A stretch of 12,631 nt of DNA, taken from Ktedonobacter racemifer. Lineage in GTDB: Bacteria; Chloroflexota; DTOL01; JACQYG01. Within the stretch, counting starts at the first letter, position 1. Each line of letters starts with the position of its first letter. Positions 1 through 5,908 of the stretch are shown here, piece after piece. The stretch is from contig DYIS01000045.1 in the NCBI GenBank assembly GCA_020723545.1, positions 1 to 12,631 on the forward strand, in the 5' to 3' direction. A model generated the notes under the pieces. That model was not told where the DNA came from, made no database searches, and worked only from the letters and a program-made list of their open reading frames with translations. Position numbers and translations under genes: made by a program.

Positions 1-39
1 CCCTTCAGAGTAAGATTTTTGATGAGCCAACTCGATTCA

Positions 40-68
40 TTGACTTGCCATGGAGCCGATGGTATACT
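40..68 (+). promoter_or_regulatory. Sigma-70-type promoter for the saccharopine-dehydrogenase-like gene
   Basis: TTGACT at 40-45 (5/6 of the -35 consensus) and TATACT at 63-68 (5/6 of the -10 consensus) are separated by exactly 17 bases. Transcription would start near 75, giving a 5' leader of about 75 nt before the GTG start at 150. The sequence shows the boxes directly; activity is inferred. It suggests that the oxidoreductase gene begins a transcription unit and that 1-39 is intergenic or the tail of an unseen gene. Confidence 0.6.
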
Positions 69-149
69 TGCCTGGCCGGCGCTTCGATCTCCGGCAGCTT
101 CAACCTCTTGTCCCCAGGTCCGGGCCAGATCAATATGTGGAGATAGAGC

Positions 150-1238
150 GTGAGGATCGTGGTTTTAGGCGGTTGCGGCGACATGGGGAGCTTCGTGGTC
201 AAGGACCTCTTGGAGTTCAGCGATGCTCAGGTGGTGATCGCGGACTATCGCGTGGAGAACGCCAGGAAACTGGCCTCGAGCCTGGGGGGACGGGCCCAGG
301 CCGCCTTCGTGGACGCCAATAGCCAGGACTCCCTGGTGAGCGTCCTCTTGGGGGCAGACGCCGCGGTGGGATGCATCGGTCCTTTCTATCGCTTCGCGCC
401 GGACATGGTGAAGGCGGCAGTGCAGGCCAGGGTGAACTATGTGGACATCTGCGACGACTACGGCCCCATGCAGGAGGTCTTGGCCCAGGACGGCGCGGCC
501 AGGGAAGCCGGGGTCACCGCCATAACTGGGCTGGGGTGGACCCCCGGGTTGACCAATGTGATGGCCAGGAAGGGCGCTGACCTCTTGGACGAGGTAGGAG
601 AGATCAAGGTGGCCTGGGCCGGCGGGGCCGCCGATTCCCAGGGCCTGGCGGTGATCAAGCATGTCTTCTACGCCGTAACCGGCAAGGTCCCCACTTACTT
701 GGACGGCCAATGGCTGGACGTGCCGGCCATGAGCGGTAAAGAGATGGTGGAGTTCCCCGAGCCCCTGGGGAAGGTGGAGGTTTTCCATTGTGGCCACCCC
801 GAACCGTTGACCATCCCCCGCTACATCAAGGCTAAGACCGTTAGTCTGAAGGGCGCCCTGACTCCCAAGTGGAACGATCAACTGGCCGCCCTCTTCGTGT
901 GGCTGCACCTGACCGACACCCCCCAGAAGATCGACACGGTCTCCCGGATGATCCATTCCATCGAGGGCATCTTCCGGGCCGGGGGAATACCGGCATCGGC
1001 CATGCGGGTGGACGTTCTGGGCACTAAAGATGGCGTCGCCAAGCACTATACTTACAGCGCCGTTGACAAAATGGGACGGCTCACCGGCATACCGGCGGCC
1101 ATCGGCGCGGTCATGCTAGCCCGGGGTGACGTTCGGGAGAAGGGCGTCTTCGCGCCGGAGGCCTGCATTGTGCCCGACGTGCTCATATCTGAGCTGGCCC
1201 GGCGCGGGGTGAAGGTCTACGAGGCCGAGGTAGCTTAG
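150..1238 (+). CDS. Saccharopine dehydrogenase family NAD(P)-binding oxidoreductase
   Basis: The 362-residue product opens with a Rossmann fold of the saccharopine dehydrogenase NADP-binding family: beta strand MRIVVLG, then the dinucleotide loop GGCGDMGS (residues 7-14) and an acidic/basic pair ADYR (31-34) ending the second strand. A mid-protein stretch with YVDICDDYG (97-105) and GLGWTPGLTN (127-136) is typical of saccharopine reductase/homospermidine-synthase-like proteins. These act in the cytoplasm on amino-acid or polyamine conjugates, but the substrate cannot be read from sequence. The start is GTG, supported by GGAGA at 139-143 with six bases of spacing and by the Rossmann strand starting at once. 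The gene follows a strong promoter, and the sortase gene begins 24 nt after its stop. The family is secure; lysine metabolism is only one possibility. Confidence 0.88.
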   Translation: MRIVVLGGCGDMGSFVVKDLLEFSDAQVVIADYRVENARKLASSLGGRAQAAFVDANSQDSLVSVLLGADAAVGCIGPFYRFAPDMVKAAVQARVNYVDICDDYGPMQEVLAQDGAAREAGVTAITGLGWTPGLTNVMARKGADLLDEVGEIKVAWAGGAADSQGLAVIKHVFYAVTGKVPTYLDGQWLDVPAMSGKEMVEFPEPLGKVEVFHCGHPEPLTIPRYIKAKTVSLKGALTPKWNDQLAALFVWLHLTDTPQKIDTVSRMIHSIEGIFRAGGIPASAMRVDVLGTKDGVAKHYTYSAVDKMGRLTGIPAAIGAVMLARGDVREKGVFAPEACIVPDVLISELARRGVKVYEAEVA

Positions 1239-1262
1239 GCGACGCAAAGGCAGGCGAGGCAC

Positions 1263-2192
1263 ATGGGCGGGCGATACCTGGGTCAGATCACCCTCTCGGA
1301 GGCAGAGGCCTTGGTGGCACGCAAGCGCCAGGAGGCTCTGGCAAGTGACCTGCGGGCCATAGCCTCAGCTCTGGAGCGCGATGAGCACAGATCGCATGGG
1401 CCTGGTCTGGCACTTGCGGGTGGTTCCGGGCGGACCGGGGGCTTTGCGGGGTGCTATCTGCGCCCGATGGCTCGGGCGACGAGCTCCAGAGCCCCGCGGC
1501 ACGAGGCCCAGGGAAGACCCCGCAGAAAGGGTCTCCGGCAGGCGGTGGACACCCTGCTCCTGGCAGTGGAGGTGGCAGCTCTGACCGCCCTTTTGGTTCT
1601 GGTGGCGGAAGCCTACATCGGCGGGGAAGTGTTGGGCAATCGTCTGGCCCCGGAGAGCCAGAGCCCGCTGGCCTTGGCATCGGAAGCGAGAGAGGAGGCT
1701 GCTTTGCCCCGAGCTGAGGCCGGTGCAGTGGAGTTGCTGGCCCCTGAACGTCGGCCCAAGGAGGGGAGAGCTGCCCCCCTAAGCCAGCGCGCCCTGGCTC
1801 CCGAGCCTCCGACCCGCATCGTCATCCCGGCCATCGGCCTGGATTCCGCCATCGTGCCGGGCGACTCGTGGCAAGAGCTGAAGCGGGGTGTGGGCCATCG
1901 CCCGGGCTCGGCCCTGTTGGGAGAGGCCGGCAACCTGGTGCTCTCCGGGCACAACGATGTGTACGGCCAGGTCTTTCGACGTCTGGAGGAGTTGAAGCCC
2001 GGCGATGAGATTCTGATCTTCGGCCAGAACTGGCCCTGGCGCTACTTGGTGACTGAGGCCAGGATCATCTCGGCAAAAGACCTGGGTGTGCTCCAACCCA
2101 CGTCGCAGGCGGTGGTGACCCTGATCACCTGTCACCCGTATCGGGTGGATACGCATCGCCTGGTGGTAATCGGTCGACTGGCCCAAGATTGA
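1263..2192 (+). CDS. Membrane-anchored class D/E-like sortase
   Basis: This is a cysteine transpeptidase that should act outside the membrane, joining a sorting-signal protein to the cell surface. The catalytic triad is visible: His230 in LSGHND, Cys290 in TLITC and Arg299 in THRLVV, all in a C-terminal domain of about residues 184-309. One membrane segment lies at about 96-117 after a basic stretch (RPRRKG), giving type II topology (N-terminus inside), and a low-complexity Ala/Glu/Pro linker spans about 128-183. The first 45 residues are a charged helix that may form a coiled coil, followed by a Gly-rich stretch (46-63) that reads less like coding sequence. An alternative start is ATG 1467 (Met69), just before the basic/TM segment, but it lacks a Shine-Dalgarno site. 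The ATG at 1263 has only weak GAGG/AAGG upstream. No LPxTG-type substrate is seen in the window. The sortase identity is firm; the N-terminus is uncertain. Confidence 0.88.
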   Translation: MGGRYLGQITLSEAEALVARKRQEALASDLRAIASALERDEHRSHGPGLALAGGSGRTGGFAGCYLRPMARATSSRAPRHEAQGRPRRKGLRQAVDTLLLAVEVAALTALLVLVAEAYIGGEVLGNRLAPESQSPLALASEAREEAALPRAEAGAVELLAPERRPKEGRAAPLSQRALAPEPPTRIVIPAIGLDSAIVPGDSWQELKRGVGHRPGSALLGEAGNLVLSGHNDVYGQVFRRLEELKPGDEILIFGQNWPWRYLVTEARIISAKDLGVLQPTSQAVVTLITCHPYRVDTHRLVVIGRLAQD

Positions 2193-2217
2193 TTTTGGCC
2201 TGGCGATTTGCTACAAT
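2189..2217 (+). promoter_or_regulatory. Promoter for apt-rpiB, overlapping the sortase stop codon
   Basis: TTGATT at 2189-2194 (4/6) and TACAAT at 2212-2217 (5/6) are spaced by 17 bases. The -35 box contains the sortase TGA stop (2190-2192). The predicted transcription start near 2224 falls inside a perfect 7-bp inverted repeat just downstream. The boxes are visible; promoter function is inferred. Confidence 0.55.
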
Positions 2218-2220
2218 CCG

Positions 2221-2237
2221 CCGGTGCGTGGCACCGG
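2221..2237 (+). repeat. Perfect inverted repeat at the predicted apt transcription start
   Basis: CCGGTGC (2221-2227), loop GTG, GCACCGG (2231-2237): a perfect 7-bp palindromic pair located 3 bases after the -10 box and 24 bases before the apt start codon. It is too close to the -10 box to be a normal attenuator, and no T-tract follows (AAACACC follows). It could be an operator overlapping the start site, or a short 5' mRNA hairpin if transcription starts at or before 2221. Confidence 0.4.
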
Positions 2238-2261
2238 AAACACCAACCTCAGGAGGCAGAA

Positions 2262-2774
2262 ATGCGGCTGCAAGATATCATCCGGGAGGTACCGGATTTC
2301 CCTAAGAAAGGGATACTGTTCTATGACATCACCACGCTGGCGAAGAACCCTCCAGCTTTCCACCAGGCCATTGACCAGCTGGCCGAGCACTACCGCGACC
2401 GCCCGGTGGACTTGGTGGTCAGCGTGGAGGCCCGGGGCTTCATCTTCGGCGCGGCGCTGGCCTACAAGCTGGGGGCAGGGTTCGTCCCGGTGCGCAAGCC
2501 CGGCAAACTCCCCGCGGAAAAGGTGCGGGTGGAGTATGCCCTGGAGTACGGTACCGATGCTATGGAGATCCACAAGGATGCCATCGAGCCCGGGCAGAGG
2601 GTGCTGGTCTTCGACGATGTCCTGGCTACCGGTGGGACCATTGCCGCCGCCATCGACCTGGTGAAACGGCTGGGGGGCGCCGTGATCGGGACGGCGTTCC
2701 TGATCGACCTGACCTTCCTGAACGGAAAGCAGAAGATCGGCGACTATCAGGTCTTCTCGCTGATCCAGTACTGA
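2262..2774 (+). CDS. apt: Adenine phosphoribosyltransferase
   Basis: This enzyme converts adenine and PRPP to AMP and pyrophosphate in cytoplasmic purine salvage. The 170-residue length matches the family. The N-terminal block has PDFPKKGILFYDIT (11-24); the family motif EARGFIFG is at 56-63, the flexible loop RKPGKLP at 78-84, and the PRPP-binding signature VLVFDDVLATGGT at 114-126. The start is ATG 2262, chosen because AGGAGG at 2251-2256 sits five bases upstream and because it gives the canonical family N-terminus. An upstream in-frame TTG at 2208 would add 18 unrelated residues and lies within the promoter. rpiB starts 26 nt after the stop and is probably co-transcribed, which makes sense because ribose-5-phosphate is the precursor of PRPP. 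Confidence 0.96.
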   Translation: MRLQDIIREVPDFPKKGILFYDITTLAKNPPAFHQAIDQLAEHYRDRPVDLVVSVEARGFIFGAALAYKLGAGFVPVRKPGKLPAEKVRVEYALEYGTDAMEIHKDAIEPGQRVLVFDDVLATGGTIAAAIDLVKRLGGAVIGTAFLIDLTFLNGKQKIGDYQVFSLIQY

Positions 2775-2800
2775 ATTAAGGATGCTGTGAGGAAGAGTTC

Positions 2801-3280
2801 ATGATCGTGGCCGTGGGGTGTGACCATGCGGGATACTCCCTGAAACGAGACCTCATGGAGCTTCTGGATGAGTTGGGCATCGCTTATGAGGACTTCGGGA
2901 GCTATGACACGGCGCCCAGCGACTATCCAGATGTGGCCAAAGAGGTGGGATTGGCGGTAGCCAAAGGAGACTTCGACCGGGGCATCCTGGTGTGTGGCAC
3001 TGGCATCGGCACGGCCATCGCCGCCAACAAGATCAAGGGCATCCGGGCAGCCCCGTGCCAAGACACCTTCAGTGCCCGCATGAGCCGGGAACACAACAAC
3101 GCCAACGTGCTCTGCCTGGGCGCCCGGGTGGTGGGCCGGGGGCTGGCTCGGGACATCGTGCAGATGTGGCTGGCAACGGACTTCTCTGAGGCGGAGCGGC
3201 ACCAGCGGCGCCTCGAAAAGATCGCGGCGTTGGAGCGCTCCCGGCCCCGAAAGCCGAAGGAGGGCAAATCGGCGACCTAG
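2801..3280 (+). CDS. rpiB: Ribose-5-phosphate isomerase B
   Basis: This enzyme interconverts ribulose-5-phosphate and ribose-5-phosphate in the cytoplasmic pentose phosphate pathway. RpiB/LacAB signatures are clear: GCDHAGY at 6-12 (Asp8, His9), the catalytic-cysteine loop VCGTGIGTAIAANK at 64-77 with Cys65, and SREHNNANVLCLGARVVG at 95-112 with His98. The 159 residues are about ten more than usual, the extra part being a basic tail (RSRPRKPKEGKS) after the C-terminal helix. GAGGA at 2789-2793 lies seven bases before the ATG. The gene is second in the apt-rpiB unit and is followed by a probable intrinsic terminator. Some family members act on allose-6-phosphate or related sugars, but the ribose enzyme is the default reading. 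Confidence 0.94.
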   Translation: MIVAVGCDHAGYSLKRDLMELLDELGIAYEDFGSYDTAPSDYPDVAKEVGLAVAKGDFDRGILVCGTGIGTAIAANKIKGIRAAPCQDTFSARMSREHNNANVLCLGARVVGRGLARDIVQMWLATDFSEAERHQRRLEKIAALERSRPRKPKEGKSAT

Positions 3281-3307
3281 AAAGCCCCGTCAAACCCGCT
3301 TAGATTG

Positions 3308-3338
3308 GGCCTGGGATTGCATCCCGGGCCGTTTCCTT
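3308..3338 (+). terminator. Rho-independent terminator after rpiB
   Basis: GGCCTGGGA (3308-3316), loop TTGCA, TCCCGGGCC (3322-3330): a 9-bp GC-rich stem with one G-U pair, followed by G then TTTCCTT. It lies 28 nt after the rpiB stop. The T-tract is interrupted by two C residues, so termination may be partial and some read-through into murA is possible. Confidence 0.6.
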
Positions 3339-3386
3339 CAGTCGTCGAAGATAGGCTGGCGGCGGGCCTTCAAGTCCTCGACTGAA
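3337..3386 (+). repeat. Inverted repeat / possible leader hairpin upstream of murA
   Basis: TTCAGTCG (3337-3344) and CGACTGAA (3379-3386) are perfect 8-bp inverted arms separated by 34 bases. A nested GAAG/CTTC pair (3347-3350 with 3368-3371) could extend the fold. It begins inside the T-tract of the rpiB terminator and ends 53 nt before the murA start. No good promoter was found in this 159-nt gap, so it might mark an untranslated leader or an operator. Function is unknown. Confidence 0.35.
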
Positions 3387-3439
3387 CCATCTGTCCCCAA
3401 TGCATACCGCTTAAGGATGCTTAGTTCGGGAGGAGAGTA

Positions 3440-4726
3440 TTGGGCGAGAAGTTCGTGGTGCAGGGCGGGTACTCCCTGGCGGGAAGAGTGGTGCCGGCAG
3501 GTAACAAGAATGCTGCGCTGCCTATCCTGGCCGCGTGTCTTTTGACCGATCAGGAGATAGTGCTCCGCAACGTGCCGGTAATCCGGGACGTGGACAACAT
3601 GCTGGCCATCCTGTCCGACCTGGGGGTGGAGGTCCGCTGGAGCGGCGATCACGAATTGACGGTGCGGGCATTGAACGTGCGCAAGGCGGCCCTGGACCCG
3701 GCGCTCTGCCGGCAGATCCGGGCGTCGATCCTGCTGGCCGGCCCCATGCTGGCCCGCTGCGGCGACATCGAGCTTCCGCCACCGGGCGGCGACGTCATCG
3801 GCCGCCGTCGGGTGGACACGCACCTCCTGGCCTTGCGGGCCTTGGGAGCAGACATCCGGGTGGGGCGCGGCTATCGGATGAAGGCCAGGGGACACCTGCG
3901 AGCCGCAGAGATACTGCTGGATGAGACCAGCGTCACCGCCACCGAGAATGCCATGATGGCGGCGGCCCTGGCCAAGGGAGCTACGGTCATCCACAATGCC
4001 GCCTCGGAGCCCCACGTCCAGGACCTAGCTCATTTCCTCAACTCCCTGGGGGCGAAGATATCCGGCATAGGCACCAGCAGCCTGGTCATCCAGGGCGTGG
4101 AAAAGCTCTCCGGGGGCAGCCATGAGGTGGTGGTGGACCACACGGAGATCGCCAGCTTCATCGCGCTGGCAGCAGTCACCGGCAGCGAGATAACCATCGC
4201 CAACACTATCCCCGAGCATTTGCGGATGATCCTGTTAGCCTTCCGGCGCCTGGGCATCAAGGCTGAGGTGCGTGGTCGCGACATCTTCGTGCCGCGCCAC
4301 GAGCGCTTGAAGATAGTCTCCGATGCCCACGGCGCCATCCCCAAGATCGATGACGCACCGTGGCCGGGCTTCCCCACCGACCTGATCAGCATCGCCATCG
4401 TGGTGGCCACCCAGGCCCGGGGTACGATCTTGATCTTCGAGAAGATGTTCGAGGGCCGCATGTTCTTCGTAGACAAGCTCATCGCCATGGGGGCCAGGAT
4501 CGTGCTGTGCGACCCCTACCGGGTGGTGGTGGTGGGTCCCTCCAGGCTCCGGGGGGAGATCATGGAGAGTCCGGACATCCGGGCCGGCATGGCCCTGCTC
4601 ATCGCCAGCCTGTGCGCCGAGGGGACCAGCGTGATCGGCAACATCGGCCAGATCGACCGGGGCTACGAGCGCATCGAGGAGAGACTTCAGGCCTTGGGTG
4701 CCCACATAGAGAGGGTTAAGGAGTAG
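3440..4726 (+). CDS. murA: UDP-N-acetylglucosamine 1-carboxyvinyltransferase, Asp-type active site
   Basis: MurA transfers the enolpyruvyl group of PEP to UDP-GlcNAc, the first committed step of peptidoglycan synthesis in the cytoplasm. The 428-residue length fits. Visible signatures are GNKNAALPI with Lys23, the active-site loop GGDVIGRRRVDTH (116-128), PWPGFPTD (308-315) with the catalytic-base Asp near 314, and the C-terminal IRAGMALLIA block (Arg381) and IDRGYERIEERLQALGA. In the loop the usual PEP/fosfomycin-reactive Cys (E. coli Cys115) is replaced by Asp118, as in the naturally fosfomycin-resistant enzymes of mycobacteria and chlamydiae. The start is TTG, backed by GGGAGGAG at 3428-3435 and by the family N-terminus beginning right after it. 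It is the first gene of a three-gene run with Nudix and GNAT genes at 2-nt spacings. An EPSP-synthase-fold relative with another substrate is unlikely given the full MurA signature. Confidence 0.94.
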   Translation: MGEKFVVQGGYSLAGRVVPAGNKNAALPILAACLLTDQEIVLRNVPVIRDVDNMLAILSDLGVEVRWSGDHELTVRALNVRKAALDPALCRQIRASILLAGPMLARCGDIELPPPGGDVIGRRRVDTHLLALRALGADIRVGRGYRMKARGHLRAAEILLDETSVTATENAMMAAALAKGATVIHNAASEPHVQDLAHFLNSLGAKISGIGTSSLVIQGVEKLSGGSHEVVVDHTEIASFIALAAVTGSEITIANTIPEHLRMILLAFRRLGIKAEVRGRDIFVPRHERLKIVSDAHGAIPKIDDAPWPGFPTDLISIAIVVATQARGTILIFEKMFEGRMFFVDKLIAMGARIVLCDPYRVVVVGPSRLRGEIMESPDIRAGMALLIASLCAEGTSVIGNIGQIDRGYERIEERLQALGAHIERVKE

Positions 4727-4728
4727 CT

Positions 4729-5310
4729 TTGGAACCGGACATGAGATTCTGCCCCCGCTGCGGGCGGGAATTGGTGATGCAAAGCCTGGGGGGCCACTCA
4801 AGGCCCTCCTGCCTTAATTGTGGGTATATCTTTTTCGGCGCCTACAGCCTGGGCGTGGGTGGTCTGGTGGTCAAGGATCGGCAGGTGCTCCTGGTGAAGC
4901 GCAACCAGGAGCCCGGCCTGGGCCGCTGGACTATCCCTGGCGGTTATGCCGAACAAAGCGAGACCTTTGACCTAGCAGCAGTGCGAGAGGTCCAGGAGGA
5001 GACGGGGGTGTACACCAGGGTCCTGGGGTTGGTGGCAGTGCGGGACCAGGTCCGCGAACTTGACAATAACCTTTACGCCGTTTTTGCCCTGGAGCCCCTG
5101 GCCGGCGTGCCTCGCGCTGATGGGGTAGAGGTAGCTGAGGCCCGTTACTTTGCCGAAGAGGAACTTTCCATCCTGGAGAACCTCTCTCCATTCACCCGTT
5201 GGCTGGCCGAGGCGGCCCTGGCCGGTTCCCTGACGGTATTTCGTAGTTTCACCCCTCCCCTTTTCAGTGGCCTTGGCTGGGTGGCCTACGCCGACGTCAC
5301 GGGGGGATAG
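4729..5310 (+). CDS. Nudix hydrolase with N-terminal zinc ribbon
   Basis: Nudix enzymes cleave nucleoside diphosphates linked to another group, such as ADP-ribose, NADH or damaged nucleotides. A zinc ribbon of two CxxC pairs (Cys8/Cys11 in CPRC and Cys28/Cys31 in CLNC) precedes a Nudix domain from about residue 40. The Nudix box is complete: Gly72, Glu78 and REVQEETGV (86-94), with the metal-binding glutamates present. The 193-residue layout resembles small ADP-ribose/NUDT14- or NudC-related enzymes, but the substrate cannot be assigned. The start is TTG 4729, two nt after the murA stop, with AAGGAG at 4718-4723 five bases upstream. ATG 4741 is an alternative but is 17 bases from that site. 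Translation is probably coupled to murA. It may act as a house-cleaning enzyme; a role in wall synthesis is not shown. Confidence 0.9.
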   Translation: MEPDMRFCPRCGRELVMQSLGGHSRPSCLNCGYIFFGAYSLGVGGLVVKDRQVLLVKRNQEPGLGRWTIPGGYAEQSETFDLAAVREVQEETGVYTRVLGLVAVRDQVRELDNNLYAVFALEPLAGVPRADGVEVAEARYFAEEELSILENLSPFTRWLAEAALAGSLTVFRSFTPPLFSGLGWVAYADVTGG

Positions 5311-5312
5311 CT

Positions 5313-5789
5313 TTGCGCGGCATCCGCATTCGCCGAAGCGTCGCCGCAGACGTACCGTATATCCGTGAGAGCTCCATCCAGACCGCCTGGGAGAGCCTGC
5401 CGCCGTGGGAGAGGGATGGGATGAGCTTTCAGGACTTCCAGGAGACCATGGGGAAGAGTTTCGAGACGTTCTTCGCCCGGCCTTCCACCACGGCGTTCGT
5501 GGCGGAGGGCCCCCAGGGCCGGGTTCTTGGATACGTGTGGCTGGGCGAGACGGCCGACGTGTTCACCGGCGAGAAGCTGGCCTGGGTCTACGACGTCACC
5601 GTGGAGGACTCCCATCGAGGCCATGGCCTAGGCCAACGCTTGATGCAGCGGGCCGAATCCTTCGCCCGGCGTCGTGGCTACCGCCACCTGGGACTAATGG
5701 TAGCCTGGCACAATCTGGCGGCCCAGGGACTCTATTGCAAGCTGGGTTTCCGGACCATCGACCTGATCATGCGCAAGGAGCTCCGCTAG
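5313..5789 (+). CDS. GNAT-family N-acetyltransferase
   Basis: The 158-residue product is a Gcn5-related acetyltransferase that would move an acetyl group from acetyl-CoA to an amine on a small molecule or protein N-terminus. The acetyl-CoA pyrophosphate loop is clear: strand WVYDVTVEDS (91-100) then HRGHGLGQRLM (101-111), matching the R/Q-x-x-G-x-G/A motif. The later WHNLAAQGLYCKLGF (132-146) matches motif B, with the conserved Tyr and Gly-Phe. The acceptor is unknown. The start is TTG, two nt after the Nudix stop with GGGGGGA at 5301-5307, suggesting coupled translation. It is the last gene of the murA run; a 119-nt gap follows with no clear terminator, only a T-rich patch near 5810-5825. 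Confidence 0.88.
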   Translation: MRGIRIRRSVAADVPYIRESSIQTAWESLPPWERDGMSFQDFQETMGKSFETFFARPSTTAFVAEGPQGRVLGYVWLGETADVFTGEKLAWVYDVTVEDSHRGHGLGQRLMQRAESFARRRGYRHLGLMVAWHNLAAQGLYCKLGFRTIDLIMRKELR

Positions 5790-5908
5790 GTTCTCGCACC
5801 AGGAAGCAATGTGTTTTCTTTTCTAGCGAAGAGGATCGTACCCGTCGCTTCTCTGACCAGGCCTTGGATGGCTCGAGATGAGCCCCTCATGCCGCGGGGC
5901 GGCCTACC

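Noticed and set aside
3..143. Plus-strand frame open from the window edge to a TAG just before the oxidoreductase gene, a possible tail of an upstream gene
   Set aside because: It runs through a near-consensus promoter, shows no recognisable motif, and two other frames are also partly open. It cannot be separated from chance.
165..1046. Long minus-strand open frame of 293 codons antisense to the oxidoreductase gene
   Set aside because: It is a shadow frame caused by high GC codon bias. It has no ribosome site or family motif, and the plus-strand Rossmann protein explains the region.
4235..4801. 188-codon minus-strand open frame across the end of murA
   Set aside because: It is antisense to a clear MurA and a zinc-ribbon motif, with histidine/glycine-rich composition typical of shadow frames.
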